This document shows positions 25,524-34,092 of a DNA stretch of 64,000 nt, piece after piece. This stretch comes from Actinopolymorpha singaporensis. Its GTDB lineage: Bacteria; Actinomycetota; Actinomycetes; Propionibacteriales; Actinopolymorphaceae. Both the position numbers and the translations under genes were made by a program. The stretch is from positions 682,001-746,000 of the forward strand of contig NZ_LT629732.1 of the NCBI RefSeq assembly GCF_900104745.1. The letters run 5' to 3'. The notes under the pieces are model-generated. The model was not told the origin of the DNA and made no database searches. It worked only from the letters and a program-made list of their open reading frames with translations. Numbering within the stretch: the stretch's first letter is position 1; each line of letters opens with the position of its first letter.

Positions 25524-26528
25524 TCACCGTCTAAACGAACTCGACCCGCCCGGATCGACATCCGCGCCCGCCCGATCTTCACGGGCTTTCCGTACGTCTT
25601 CTCCTCGACCGCGGGAGGCGAAGTATCCGCATCCGAGGATCAGTACGCAGCCCAGCAACTGCGCCGCGGTGGGGCGTTCGTGCAGGACCAGCGCGCCCAG
25701 CGCCACCGCGCCCACGGGGGTGAACAGCAGGAGGATCGCCCCGATGTGGCTGGGCAGCCGCGGGGAGGCGAGGGCCACCAGCAGCCAGCCGATCACCTGC
25801 CCACACACCGACACCAGGGCCAGCCAGCCGATCGCGGTCCAGCCCGGCGAGAGATCCACGCCGTGCCAGACCGCACCCAGCACGAGCGAGACGACCGCGG
25901 CGGTCGCGATGACGTCGCCGTACGCCGCGATCACCGGACCGCCGTGGCCTCCGCGCCGGAGCAGGAAGAGGTACCCCGAGTAACACAGCGCGGCCAGCCC
26001 GGCGTGCACCGCGCCGGCCACCGGCCTGCTCCCGGCCGCCCCGCCGTCGACGACGCCGGCCGTCAGCGCCACCCCCACCAGCAGCAGCGGAAGGACCACC
26101 AGGAACCGTGAAGTGACGCGTTCGCGGTCGACGAGCCAGGCGAGCAGGGGCACGAACACGACCTGCAGATTGACCAGCACGGTCGACAGCCCGGCGCCGA
26201 CCTCGGCGATCGCCTGCGTCCACAACAACATGTCGCCCGCGAACAGCACGCCGGCCGCCATGGCGAACAGGTGCAGGCGCCGCGACAGCACACCCGAGCG
26301 CCGGCGCTCCAGCGCGACCAGCGGGGCGAGCAGCGGCAGGGCGAGCAGGCAGCGGTAGAAGGACGCGGTGCCCGGTGACGTGCGGGACAGGTCGATGAGG
26401 ACCGCCGAGCCGGATACACCGAGCGCGCCGGCGGCCAGTACCGGCCCCGGATGACGTCCCAGCCACGTCCTGTCCCGCGCCGTGTGACCCGCCGTGGGAC
26501 CCGCCGTGGGACCCGCTGCCTCGCTCAC
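25524..26528 (-). CDS. EamA/DMT-family membrane transporter
   Basis: About ten transmembrane helices in two EamA repeats are visible, for example VLAAGALGVSGSAVLIDLSR, HLFAMAAGVLFAGDMLLWTQ and IGAILLLFTPVGAVALGALV, the last with the usual ALGALVLHERPT ending of the second repeat. Such carriers export metabolites or drugs. GTG 26528 is preferred (GGGAGG upstream); ATG 26558 is an alternative. A 12-bp repeat (GTGGGACCCGCC) falls in the N-terminal codons. Substrate unknown. Confidence 0.8.
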   Translation of the reverse strand: MSEAAGPTAGPTAGHTARDRTWLGRHPGPVLAAGALGVSGSAVLIDLSRTSPGTASFYRCLLALPLLAPLVALERRRSGVLSRRLHLFAMAAGVLFAGDMLLWTQAIAEVGAGLSTVLVNLQVVFVPLLAWLVDRERVTSRFLVVLPLLLVGVALTAGVVDGGAAGSRPVAGAVHAGLAALCYSGYLFLLRRGGHGGPVIAAYGDVIATAAVVSLVLGAVWHGVDLSPGWTAIGWLALVSVCGQVIGWLLVALASPRLPSHIGAILLLFTPVGAVALGALVLHERPTAAQLLGCVLILGCGYFASRGRGEDVRKAREDRAGADVDPGGSSSFRR

Positions 26529-26619
26529 AACGTCGTCGCCTCCCGGTCGTCTCGGCATCGTCCCGCGTCTGCCCGGCGGCCCACACTAGTTGTCCGAGCT
26601 GACTGGTACGTTCCCCCAC

Positions 26620-27900
26620 ATGTCGCGGCTGACCGTGGACCCGTCGGGCACTCACCTGCGTCTGGGTGAGGCGTTCTTTCCGCTGGTCATGGACACGGCA
26701 TGGAGCAGCTTCGCCGACCCCGGCGAGGAGGAGTGGCGCAGCTATCTCGCCACCCGCCGCCTGCAGGGTTTCACCTGTGTGGCCGTGTCGGTGCTGCCGA
26801 TCCTGCACGACCGGGACGAGCGGGCCGGTTCGCGCGAGCCGTTCGCCCTCGACGGCGCCGGACACCCCGACTTCGGCCGGCCCGACGAGGGCTACTTCGC
26901 CCAGGCGCGGGAGTTCACCCGGATCGCGCACGAGGAGTACGGCCTCCGGCTGCTGCTCGTCGTGCTGTGGAACAACTACGTTCCGGGCACCTGGGCCGCG
27001 GCCCGCACGCCCTACGCCGTGATGCCCGACAGGCATCGGCGCGCGTACGTCGAGCGCGTGGCCCGCACGTTCGGTGACCTGGAGCCGGTCATCGCCGTCG
27101 GCGGGGACGACAACTACCGCGTCCCGGAGGCGAACTCGGCCTATGTCGAGGCGGCCGCCCACCTGCGCGAGACCGCGCCACGCTGCCTGCTCACCACCCA
27201 CTCGGCTCCGCATGCCGACCTGCCGGACGACCTCGCCGACGCGCTGGACTTCTTCTGCCACCAGTCCGGCCACGACGTACGCAACGTCGACCTGGCATGG
27301 CAGCAGGCCGTGCCCTACCTCGCTCGTTCCCCTCGCAAGCCGCTGCTCGCCGCCGAACCGGCGTACGAGCAGCACGGCAGGGTCAACGGGCACGGCCGGT
27401 GGAGCCGCGACGACGTACGCCGGGCGAGCTGGACGAGCGTGCTGGCGGGTGCCGCCGCGGGGATCGGGTACGGCGCGCACGGCATGTGGATGTGGCATTC
27501 ACCGAGCGCGCGGTTCACCTCCGGCGGCGCGTCGCTGGAGCCGTACCCGTGGCCGACCGCGCTGGGCTTCCCAGGCGCGCTGGACATCTCGCTGATGGCT
27601 CGGCTGTTCGTCGACCACCGGCTCTACCGCCTCACGCCCGCGCAGGAGTTGCTCGCCGACGGCGCCGGTGAGGTGCTCCGGCTGGGGGCGAGTCCCGAAC
27701 GGGACCTCCTCGTGCTCTACCTGCCGTACAGCCGGGACGCCGAGGTGCTGTTCGATCTGCGCGGCCACCGCCTCACCGGCTGGGACCTCGCCGAACGCGC
27801 CCCGGTCACCGTCGACCCGGTTTTCGGGAACGGCCGGACGCGGCTGCGACAGCTGCCGAGCCTGTCCGACCAACTAGTCGTCGCCGAGCGGACCCGCTGA
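26620..27900 (+). CDS. DUF4038 / apiosidase-like TIM-barrel glycoside hydrolase family protein
   Basis: The protein has the DUF4038 barrel signature: FFPLVMDTAWSSF near the N-terminus, LLLVVLWNNYVPG for a barrel strand, VIAVGGDDNY, and DALDFFCHQSGHD and KPLLAAEPAYEQ later with acidic candidates for catalysis. A small C-terminal beta domain follows. Enzymes with this fold hydrolyse plant side-chain sugars such as apiose; the exact sugar cannot be inferred here. ATG 26620 follows GTTCCCCCAC with no ribosome site, so translation may be leaderless or start at TTG 26590. Confidence 0.75.
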   Translation: MSRLTVDPSGTHLRLGEAFFPLVMDTAWSSFADPGEEEWRSYLATRRLQGFTCVAVSVLPILHDRDERAGSREPFALDGAGHPDFGRPDEGYFAQAREFTRIAHEEYGLRLLLVVLWNNYVPGTWAAARTPYAVMPDRHRRAYVERVARTFGDLEPVIAVGGDDNYRVPEANSAYVEAAAHLRETAPRCLLTTHSAPHADLPDDLADALDFFCHQSGHDVRNVDLAWQQAVPYLARSPRKPLLAAEPAYEQHGRVNGHGRWSRDDVRRASWTSVLAGAAAGIGYGAHGMWMWHSPSARFTSGGASLEPYPWPTALGFPGALDISLMARLFVDHRLYRLTPAQELLADGAGEVLRLGASPERDLLVLYLPYSRDAEVLFDLRGHRLTGWDLAERAPVTVDPVFGNGRTRLRQLPSLSDQLVVAERTR

Positions 27901-27901
27901 C

Positions 27902-28630
27902 ATGGCCGTTGCGTTCCGGCCCGGGCAGGTGGTCGTCCGGCGGTGTCTGCATCCCGACGGCCGGTTGGCGGCCGTGCAGTGCGCACGGGTCGTCGCCGAC
28001 GACGAGCGCGGGCTGGCGATCTGGATCGGTGCGGGCTCCACCACCATGCGCCGGGTCGACCTGCACGGCGAGCCCACCAGGCACCTGCCGTACGCCGAGG
28101 AACTCGCGATGCCGACCATGCTTGCGCCCACCCCGCACGAGCGCTTCGGCACGCTCATCCTCACCCCGGCCGACGCCGGGCACTCGGTTGCGTGGGCCTT
28201 CGACACTCCCGGCGAGTTGCTCGGGTGGTACGTCAACCTCGAGTCCCCTGTGCTGCGATGGAGCGGTGGCATCGACGTGTTCGACTTCGCCCTGGACGTC
28301 CTCGTCCGGCCCGATCGCCGGTGGGAGTGGAAGGACGAGGACGACTTCGCCGACCAGACCGGTCATCCGTTGTTCTGGACCGCGGCGGAGGCGAAGGTGA
28401 TCCGGGCGCGGGCGGAGGCGGTCACGGAGGCGATCGACCGAGGCGAGTTCCCGTTCGACGGCACGTGGTGCGACTACCTCCCCGAGCCGGGCTGGGGCCC
28501 GACACCGCTGCCGACCTGGTGGGACCTCCCTACCCTGGCAGCGCCACGCGTCGACATGACCGCGGTCGGGCTGGAACAGCTCGCGCTCCCGAGGCGGGAC
28601 AGCCCGGGCACCTGGTCGACGGCGACGTGA
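27902..28630 (+). CDS. DUF402-domain protein
   Basis: The start is 1 bp after the previous stop. The fold is marked by FDTPGELLGWYVNLESPVLR and DVLVRPDRRWEWKDEDDF, typical of DUF402 proteins, some of which act as nucleoside phosphatases or as RNase E/G-linked FAU-1 domains. The last ~30 residues (after PTPLPTWWDLP) do not look like the family and read into DNA that, in another frame, belongs to the acetyltransferase remnant that follows. The C-terminus may therefore be an artefact of a deletion. Confidence 0.75.
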   Translation: MAVAFRPGQVVVRRCLHPDGRLAAVQCARVVADDERGLAIWIGAGSTTMRRVDLHGEPTRHLPYAEELAMPTMLAPTPHERFGTLILTPADAGHSVAWAFDTPGELLGWYVNLESPVLRWSGGIDVFDFALDVLVRPDRRWEWKDEDDFADQTGHPLFWTAAEAKVIRARAEAVTEAIDRGEFPFDGTWCDYLPEPGWGPTPLPTWWDLPTLAAPRVDMTAVGLEQLALPRRDSPGTWSTAT

Positions 28631-28956
28631 TCGCGGGCGAGTTCACCTTGTCCACGATCATTCTGGGCGCGTTCCGGAGCGCGACGCTCGGGTACTGGAT
28701 CGACGTCGGCTACACCCGCCGCGGCCTGGCGACTCGCGGTGTGCAGCAGGTCTGTCAGGCGGCCCGGGACGAGATGGGCCTGCATCGCGTCGAGGCGTCC
28801 ACCATCGTCGCGAACGCCGCCTCCCAGGGCGTGCTGCGCAAGTCCGGGTTCGAGCAGATCGGTACCGCACCGCGCTACCTGCACGTCGGTGGCGAGTGGC
28901 AGGACTGCCATCTGTTCCAGCGGATCCTGCACGACGAAGCGCTGCCGGGGCTCTGA
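28627..28956 (+). pseudogene. N-terminally truncated GNAT acetyltransferase (RimJ-like)
   Basis: The 109-residue frame starts at GTG overlapping the DUF402 stop (GTGA). It holds the C-terminal half of a RimJ-type GNAT: LGYWIDVGYTRRGLATRGV for the acetyl-CoA region, then HRVEASTIVANAASQGVLRK and GFEQIGTAPRYLHVGGEWQD. The N-terminal 70 or so residues of a normal GNAT are missing. It is most likely a remnant created by a deletion that also gave the DUF402 gene a new tail; expression as a short protein is possible. Confidence 0.65.
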
Positions 28957-29108
28957 CCGAGTTCACCGGCGGCGTGCTGGGGAGTCAAGGGGCGTACGCG
29001 CGGAATGCGGTGCGCCGGTAGCGGGTTGCCGAATGGCGTACGTACTCCTTTGAAGGGACCGACCGCGCAACTCCCGGCCGGCCCGTCCGCCGTGGTGAGG
29101 AGCCCGCC

Positions 29109-29513
29109 ATGACCGCCGTTCTGCCCGAGGAACTGAAGAAACTCGTCGACGAGGAGAAGGTGTTCGCCACCGTGGCGACCCTGCTGCCGGACGGACAGCC
29201 GCACCTCACCGTCGTCTGGGTGAAGCGCGATGGTGACGAGCTGCTCTTCTCCACCATCGACGATCGTGTCCAGGGCAGGAACCTCGCCCGCGATCCGCGG
29301 ATCAGCATGCTGATCAGCCCACCCGACGAGCCCTACACGTACACCGAGATTCGCGGTACGGCCGGCATCGTCCCGGACCCCGACAGTCGCCTTCCGCACG
29401 AGCTCTTGCTGAAGTACCTGGGAGGCGCCCCCGCCGAGGGCGCCTCGGAGACCGGTCGGATCATCGTGCGCGTGACTCCGGAGAGAATCACCCGCTGGCC
29501 GAAGTCCGCCTGA
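29109..29513 (+). CDS. PPOX-class F420-dependent oxidoreductase
   Basis: The 134-residue split-barrel protein contains FATVATLLPDGQPHLTVVWV, DELLFSTIDDRVQGRNLARD and ISMLISPPDEPYTYTEIRG, the pattern of F420-dependent FDOR enzymes of the pyridoxamine 5'-phosphate oxidase superfamily. GAGGAGCCC lies before the ATG. F420 use is actinobacterial; the substrate is not predictable. Confidence 0.85.
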   Translation: MTAVLPEELKKLVDEEKVFATVATLLPDGQPHLTVVWVKRDGDELLFSTIDDRVQGRNLARDPRISMLISPPDEPYTYTEIRGTAGIVPDPDSRLPHELLLKYLGGAPAEGASETGRIIVRVTPERITRWPKSA

Positions 29514-29720
29514 GTGTCGAAGCCTGTCTGGGCATCGGAGTGAGCGCGCGCCGAGGACCTGGCGGGCGAGGTCAACCACGGCCCATTCTTGCTTTCACAA
29601 AGAAACTTTCAAAAGCTTCGCAACCTGTTGGGTCGCTCACGACTTCTGCTCACTGGGTCCGGACGAGATCCGGTCCTGGCGCCTCTCGGAGGACGCCAAG
29701 CACTCAGTGGGGGACCAACC

Positions 29721-30068
29721 TTGTACAAGAAGATTGCGGCCGTTCTGGCCACCTGCGTTCTGGCTACGCTCGGTCTTGTCGGCATCGCCACCGCGGACGA
29801 CGACAAGTACAACTGTGACGACTTCCGTTATCAGGAAGACGCGCAGGCGGTCTACAACCAGGACCGGTCCGACCCGAACGACCTCGACCGGGACAACGAC
29901 GGGATCGCCTGCGAGACGCTGCCGCACCGCCCCAAGGGCAGCAGTGGCGGGAGCGACAGCGGCAAGAGCAACGACGACAGCAACAGCAACAGCCGCCAAG
30001 ACGCCGACGACAACGGTGGCATCCGGCTGCCGTCGCTGATCCACACCGGCGGCGGGGCGACCGCCTGA
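29721..30068 (+). CDS. Secreted excalibur calcium-binding domain protein
   Basis: The TTG at 29721 is chosen because GGGGGACC precedes it and it begins a clean signal peptide (LYKKIAAVLATCVLATLGLV ending GIATADDD). The mature part is an excalibur domain: YNCDDFRYQEDAQAVY, then DPNDLDRDNDGIACETL, whose DxDxDG loop binds calcium and whose two cysteines form a disulfide. A serine/asparagine/aspartate-rich tail follows. It is extracellular. A class F sortase gene follows, though no sorting motif is obvious here. Confidence 0.85.
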   Translation: MYKKIAAVLATCVLATLGLVGIATADDDKYNCDDFRYQEDAQAVYNQDRSDPNDLDRDNDGIACETLPHRPKGSSGGSDSGKSNDDSNSNSRQDADDNGGIRLPSLIHTGGGATA

Positions 30069-30084
30069 CAAGCCGAAACGTGCA

Positions 30085-30117
30085 CGGGCGGGCGTGGGCG
30101 ATCCCCACGCCCGCCCG
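30085..30117 (+). terminator. Perfect 14-bp stem terminator
   Basis: CGGGCGGGCGTGGG and CCCACGCCCGCCCG pair perfectly around the 5-base loop CGATC, 17 bp after the excalibur gene. It separates that gene from the sortase gene, which begins at 30166. Confidence 0.85.
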
Positions 30118-30165
30118 GCGTCAACTCAACCTTGTCAGTCCTCAGGTCCCGGAAAGCCAGCCCAC

Positions 30166-30789
30166 ATGCGCCGCTTCGTCACGTGCATCTTTGTCGTACT
30201 GCTCACCTCAGCACTTCTCGCGAGCTGTGGTGGTGCACCCGCATCAGTCGCCGCACCCGGATCCGCGAAGCACGGCGCGACCACGCAGGCCGCTCCGTCC
30301 GCCAAGCCGGTCACCACTTCCAGGGCATCAGCGAATGCCGCTCGAGGTCAGGTCGCCGACCCGGCGTTCCTCACCATCCCCGCCATTGACGTGGATGCCA
30401 CCGTGGTCGGTGTCGGGCTGCTACCGGACGGGGAGATGGAGACTCCGGCGTACGACTCCAACCAGGCCGGTTGGTACGTCGAAGGAGCACGGCCCGGCGA
30501 GCCCGGACCGGCGGTCATCGTTGCCCACGTCGACTCCAGGACCGGCCGAGACGTCTTCTACCGGCTCCGGGAACTCCAACCCGGCGATCGGATCACCGTG
30601 ACCGACCTGGCCGACGCGCGTCACACCTTCACCGTCGAACGACTCGAACGCGCCGACAGGGATGCGCTTCCGTACGGGCGGATCTGGAACAGGGACAAGC
30701 ATCCAGTCCTCCGGTTGATCACCTGCGCCGGCTCCTACGACCGCTCCAACGGCGGATACCAGCAGAACCTCATCGTGTACGCAAGCTGA
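30166..30789 (+). CDS. Class F sortase, predicted lipoprotein
   Basis: ATG 30166 begins a signal sequence (MRRFVTCIFVVLLTSALL) that ends in ASCGG, a lipobox-like site, so the enzyme may be lipid-anchored. After a linker, the sortase barrel shows FLTIPAIDVDATVVGVGLL, the catalytic histidine in AVIVAHVDSRTG and the catalytic cysteine in RLITCAGSYDRSNGGY. The region where many relatives have RDN reads QQN, so the catalytic arginine assignment is uncertain. Class F sortases are mostly single-gene housekeeping or orphan enzymes; substrate unknown. Confidence 0.85.
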   Translation: MRRFVTCIFVVLLTSALLASCGGAPASVAAPGSAKHGATTQAAPSAKPVTTSRASANAARGQVADPAFLTIPAIDVDATVVGVGLLPDGEMETPAYDSNQAGWYVEGARPGEPGPAVIVAHVDSRTGRDVFYRLRELQPGDRITVTDLADARHTFTVERLERADRDALPYGRIWNRDKHPVLRLITCAGSYDRSNGGYQQNLIVYAS

Positions 30790-30828
30790 GCTTGCAGTCG
30801 GTAAACCTCTGGGTACCAGCGCGGGCAC

Positions 30829-31329
30829 GTGGAAGACTGTGCGCTCGTGAACGACGTTCCTGTGCTACCGGTGAAGAACGCCGACGGGTCGGTGCTGGTG
30901 AGTCTCGAGCGGCTCGCCGAGGAGGATCTCGTCCGCCTGGACCCATCCGTACCGTTGACGGCTTCGCTGGTGGTGCTCTGGCACGGCGGCACCTGTCTGA
31001 TGGTCTTCAACCGGTTCCGGCAGCTGTGGGAGTTGCCGGGCGGCATGATCGATCCGGGTGAGACTCCTCGCGAGGCCGCCGTACGCGAACTCGAGGAGGA
31101 GAGCGGGCAGCGGACGCACGACCTCGACCTCGCGGGCGTGGCCCGGGTGACCTGCGCACCCGACGACCGGAGCGAGTTCCTCGCCGTCTACCGAGGCCGG
31201 GTGGATACGCCGCTCCCGTTCGTACCGAACGCCGAGATGTCCGGCGCGACGTGGTGGCACCCGGCTACGGAACTCCCCGACCTGACGCCCATCGACGCTG
31301 CCCTCGCCCGGCTGTGCCCCGCGGAGTAG
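30829..31329 (+). CDS. Nudix hydrolase
   Basis: The Nudix box GGMIDPGETPREAAVREL with EEESGQ following is complete (GX5EX7REUXEEXGU). The barrel is otherwise typical of ADP-ribose/NTP pyrophosphohydrolases: PLTASLVVLWHGGTCLMV before the box. GTG 30829 is the longest sensible start; GTG 30847, six codons in, is an alternative with GGAAG 12 bases upstream. Substrate unknown. Confidence 0.85.
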   Translation: MEDCALVNDVPVLPVKNADGSVLVSLERLAEEDLVRLDPSVPLTASLVVLWHGGTCLMVFNRFRQLWELPGGMIDPGETPREAAVRELEEESGQRTHDLDLAGVARVTCAPDDRSEFLAVYRGRVDTPLPFVPNAEMSGATWWHPATELPDLTPIDAALARLCPAE

Positions 31330-31334
31330 GCCGG

Positions 31335-32135
31335 TCAGGCTTCGTTCGCGGCTACGACGGTGGCGAGGAAGTCCCGGGTTTCGCGGTGTCGATGCAGCAG
31401 GTCCGCGTACGTCGACGGCCCGTCGTCGCCGTACCTGATCCGCAGCGCCTCGGTGAGGATCGGCCGCCAGTGTGGCCCGAACGCCTCGGTTTCCACTGCC
31501 CATCGGCCGGCACCGCCCTTGGAGTGCAGCCGTCCGGTGACCAGCAGTGCGTGCAGTCGAACGGAGCCGAGTACGCACCACTCCACGAACCACGGATCGA
31601 CCGCCCGGTCCGGCGCCGTCTCGGCGAGCCGATCCAGCTTGTTCACCCACCTCCTCCAATATGTCCGCAGGTTGTTGCCGGTGTTGGCGAGCAGCGTGGC
31701 CTTGTCCGTCCACACGCCGAGCTCCGCGACCGCGGGCCCGCGTACCGCCACGCCGTGCTCGTGCAACTCGTGCCACGTCACCAGGGACACGGTGATTCGC
31801 CCACTCGGCTCGAACTTGGTTTCGAGGCAGCCCGGAACGTTCGGGCACCGGTCGGGATCGGCGGCGAGATCTGCACGCAGCAGGTATCCCCCGTCGAAGT
31901 AGGGACGCGGGTACAGCCGGTCCAGCTCCTCGTGGACGGTGGCGAGTGCGGTGACCTCGGGCTCGGTGGGTCGGTGGGACGTCAGAGCCACGAAGTCGAT
32001 GTCGCTGTGACTCGGGCAGAAGTCCCCCAGCGCCGTGGACCCGTGCAGGTAGAGGCCCCGGACGAGACCCGGAACGGCCGCGTCGACGAGTCGGAGATAG
32101 GTGTCCGTCACTTCGTGCACCTGCGCAGGCAACAT
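31335..32135 (-). CDS. Aminoglycoside adenylyltransferase-like nucleotidyltransferase (DUF4111-type)
   Basis: The nucleotidyltransferase motif LYLHGSTALGDFCPSHSDID holds the Gly-Ser and two aspartates that bind Mg-ATP, as in AadA/ANT(9) enzymes. The C-terminal helical part (WTDKATLLANTGNNLRTYWR and later) fits a DUF4111-like region. ATG 32135 follows GGATGGGGC. A drug-modifying role is possible, but chromosomal relatives often have no known resistance role, so substrate is unassigned. Confidence 0.75.
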   Translation of the reverse strand: MLPAQVHEVTDTYLRLVDAAVPGLVRGLYLHGSTALGDFCPSHSDIDFVALTSHRPTEPEVTALATVHEELDRLYPRPYFDGGYLLRADLAADPDRCPNVPGCLETKFEPSGRITVSLVTWHELHEHGVAVRGPAVAELGVWTDKATLLANTGNNLRTYWRRWVNKLDRLAETAPDRAVDPWFVEWCVLGSVRLHALLVTGRLHSKGGAGRWAVETEAFGPHWRPILTEALRIRYGDDGPSTYADLLHRHRETRDFLATVVAANEA

Positions 32136-32234
32136 GCCGCCCCATCCTATTGGTGTTGAGCGCGCCGAGCCCGCGTGGTAACGATTGCCGAAGGCCGTCG
32201 CGGCGTCTGACACAGCAGGCAGGTAGGCGAGCAC

Positions 32235-32729
32235 ATGCCCGGTGAGTACGAGGTCCGACCGCCCGTCCTAGCCGACGCCGACGCGCTCGGTGAGGTGCAC
32301 GTTCGGGTCTGGCGGGAGGCGTACCCGGGCCTGATGCCACAGGAGTATCTCGACCAACTGGATCCCCGACGGTCGGCCGAGCGGTGGCGAGCCACGCTGA
32401 CCGATGGGTCCGCCGAACAGCTCGTACGACTGGTCGGGCTGCACGCGGGAGAGATCGCCGGGTTCGTCGTCGTCGGGCCGGCTCGCGACGACAATCCGCC
32501 GGCGCCACGGGAACTCCAGGCCATCAACGTACTGGCTGCCCACCATGGCACCGGCCTGGCCGACCTGCTCCTGGCCACGGCCCTCGGAGACTCGCCGGCC
32601 TACCTGTGGGTCCTGGAAGGCAACGAGCGCGCCATCGCGTTCTATCGCCGGCACGGCTTCACGACCGACGGGGCGACGACGACACACGAGTCCACCGGGA
32701 AGCCCCTGCACCGGATGGTTCGGCAATAA
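32235..32729 (+). CDS. GNAT-family N-acetyltransferase
   Basis: The 164-residue protein shows GNAT features: an N-terminal VRPPVLADADALGEVHVRVW helix, a central AINVLAAHHGTGLADLLLAT acetyl-CoA loop, and the C-terminal AYLWVLEGNERAIAFYRRHG typical of the family. The pyrophosphate loop (HHGTGLAD) is slightly degenerate. ATG 32235 is 100 bp from the divergent nucleotidyltransferase. Substrate unknown. Confidence 0.8.
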   Translation: MPGEYEVRPPVLADADALGEVHVRVWREAYPGLMPQEYLDQLDPRRSAERWRATLTDGSAEQLVRLVGLHAGEIAGFVVVGPARDDNPPAPRELQAINVLAAHHGTGLADLLLATALGDSPAYLWVLEGNERAIAFYRRHGFTTDGATTTHESTGKPLHRMVRQ

Positions 32730-32801
32730 AGGGCCTCACGCGCGTACCGCCGACCCCGCGCGGTTTGGCCAGAACTCTGTGACGTCTTGTCCCTCTGGAG
32801 G

Positions 32802-32831
32802 GATATACATCGAACTGGTTTGATGTATATC
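32802..32831. promoter_or_regulatory. Palindromic operator upstream of the ArsR-phosphatase gene
   Basis: GATATACATC and GATGTATATC are perfect 10-bp inverted arms with a 10-bp centre that is itself partly symmetric. The site ends 8 bp before the GTG start at 32840, so it overlaps the expected transcription start or leader. Its AT-richness in GC-rich DNA and symmetry match ArsR-family operators; autoregulation by the adjacent gene is inferred. Confidence 0.8.
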
Positions 32832-32839
32832 GTGGGGAC

Positions 32840-33658
32840 GTGGCTGCCGGGTCGAAGCATGCGGACGTCTCCCCGCCCGTCTTTCTCCAGCTGGCGGGCA
32901 ACCCCGTGCGCTGGCGACTCCTCACCGAGCTGGCGCGCAGCGACCTGCGAGTCGGGGAGCTCGTCGCCGCGATCGACCAACCCCAGAACACGGTTTCGTA
33001 CCACCTCGGACGCCTGCGCGCCGCGGGTCTCGTCTCCATGCGACGCAGCTCCGCCGATCATCGCGACAGCTACTACCACGCGGACCTCAACCGATGCGGG
33101 GAACTGCTCGCGTCGACGGGCGCCGCGCTTCATCCCGGGCTGAGCACCGCAGTCCAGCCAGCCTTGACAGTACGCCGGACCCGCATCCGGAATCGAAACG
33201 CTCGGAAGGTCCGGGTGCTGTTCCTCTGCACCGGCAACAGTGCACGGTCGCAGATGGCCGAAGCGCTGCTCGCGCGGGCGGCCGGTGAGTACGCCGAGGT
33301 CGCCAGTGCCGGCAGCCACCCCAAAGAGCTGCACCCGAATGCCGTACGCGCCATGCGGGCGTACGACATCGACCTCACCGGTCGGCGGAGCAAGCATCTC
33401 GACGAGTTCGCCGGACGACGGTTCCACCACGTCATCACGTTGTGCGACAAGCTTCGCGAGATCTGCCCGGAGTTCACCGGGAGCCCCGAGACCGCCCACT
33501 GGAGCATCGCCGATCCCGCAGCGGAGGGCGGCTATGCCGCGTTCAGACGGGTCGCAGCCGACCTTCACACCCGCATCGTGTTCCTCACCCACTACCTGGG
33601 CATACCTACGACCACTGCGACACCAACGACACCAACGACACCAACGACAAGGGAGTGA
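32840..33658 (+). CDS. ArsR-type HTH fused to low-molecular-weight protein tyrosine phosphatase (arsenate-reductase-like)
   Basis: Residues 10-95 form a winged helix (PVRWRLLTELARSDLRVGEL, then PQNTVSYHLGRLRAAGLV). Residues 124-260 form an LMW-PTP/ArsC domain with the CX5R loop CTGNSAR at 130-136 and an aspartate in WSIADPAAEGG. The ELCVC arsenite-binding motif of classical ArsR is absent, so the regulator may not sense metalloid directly. The tail contains three 9-bp repeats (33621-33647, TPT). GTG 32840 lies just after a palindromic operator. The enzyme could be an arsenate reductase or a tyrosine phosphatase. Confidence 0.85.
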   Translation: MAAGSKHADVSPPVFLQLAGNPVRWRLLTELARSDLRVGELVAAIDQPQNTVSYHLGRLRAAGLVSMRRSSADHRDSYYHADLNRCGELLASTGAALHPGLSTAVQPALTVRRTRIRNRNARKVRVLFLCTGNSARSQMAEALLARAAGEYAEVASAGSHPKELHPNAVRAMRAYDIDLTGRRSKHLDEFAGRRFHHVITLCDKLREICPEFTGSPETAHWSIADPAAEGGYAAFRRVAADLHTRIVFLTHYLGIPTTTATPTTPTTPTTRE

Positions 33659-33665
33659 GCCCGCC

Positions 33666-34055
33666 ATGACCGAGACCGCGGACAACGTCGTCAGCGTCCG
33701 CTACGTCGTCGACGACGTACAGGCAGCGATCGACTTCTACACGACCCACCTCGGGTTCACGGTGCACACCGCACACGTGCCCGCCTTCGCCGACGTGACC
33801 CGCGGCTCCCTGCGACTGTTGTTGTCCGGCGAGCAGAGCTCCGGCGCCCGCGCCACCCCGCAGGACGCCAAGGGCCCCGGTCGCAACCGGATCCACCTCA
33901 TCGTCGACGACCTCGACGCCGAGATCGAGCGGCTGCGCGCGGCCGGGCTGTCCTTCCGCAGCGACCTGGTGACGGGGCCAGGCGGCCGGCAGATCCTCCT
34001 GGCCGACCCTTCCGGGAACCTCGTCGAACTGTTCGCCGCTGCAGGACGCGGCTGA
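33666..34055 (+). CDS. Glyoxalase/VOC-family protein
   Basis: The 129-residue protein is a single VOC domain: VSVRYVVDDVQAAIDFYTTH, a central RIHLIVDDLDAEIERLRAAG and the terminal ILLADPSGNLVELF carrying the metal-ligand glutamate. GGGAGTGAG precedes the ATG. It starts 7 bp after the ArsR-phosphatase stop, so the two are an operon. It has no cysteines, which argues against an ArsI-type organoarsenical lyase. Substrate unknown. Confidence 0.85.
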   Translation: MTETADNVVSVRYVVDDVQAAIDFYTTHLGFTVHTAHVPAFADVTRGSLRLLLSGEQSSGARATPQDAKGPGRNRIHLIVDDLDAEIERLRAAGLSFRSDLVTGPGGRQILLADPSGNLVELFAAAGRG

Positions 34056-34092
34056 CCAGGCGGACTGGTCGGACTGGTCGGGCTGGGCGGAT

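Noticed and set aside
33666-34055. VOC gene after the ArsR fusion as ArsI organoarsenical lyase
   Set aside because: The protein has no cysteines, whereas ArsI needs a vicinal cysteine pair.
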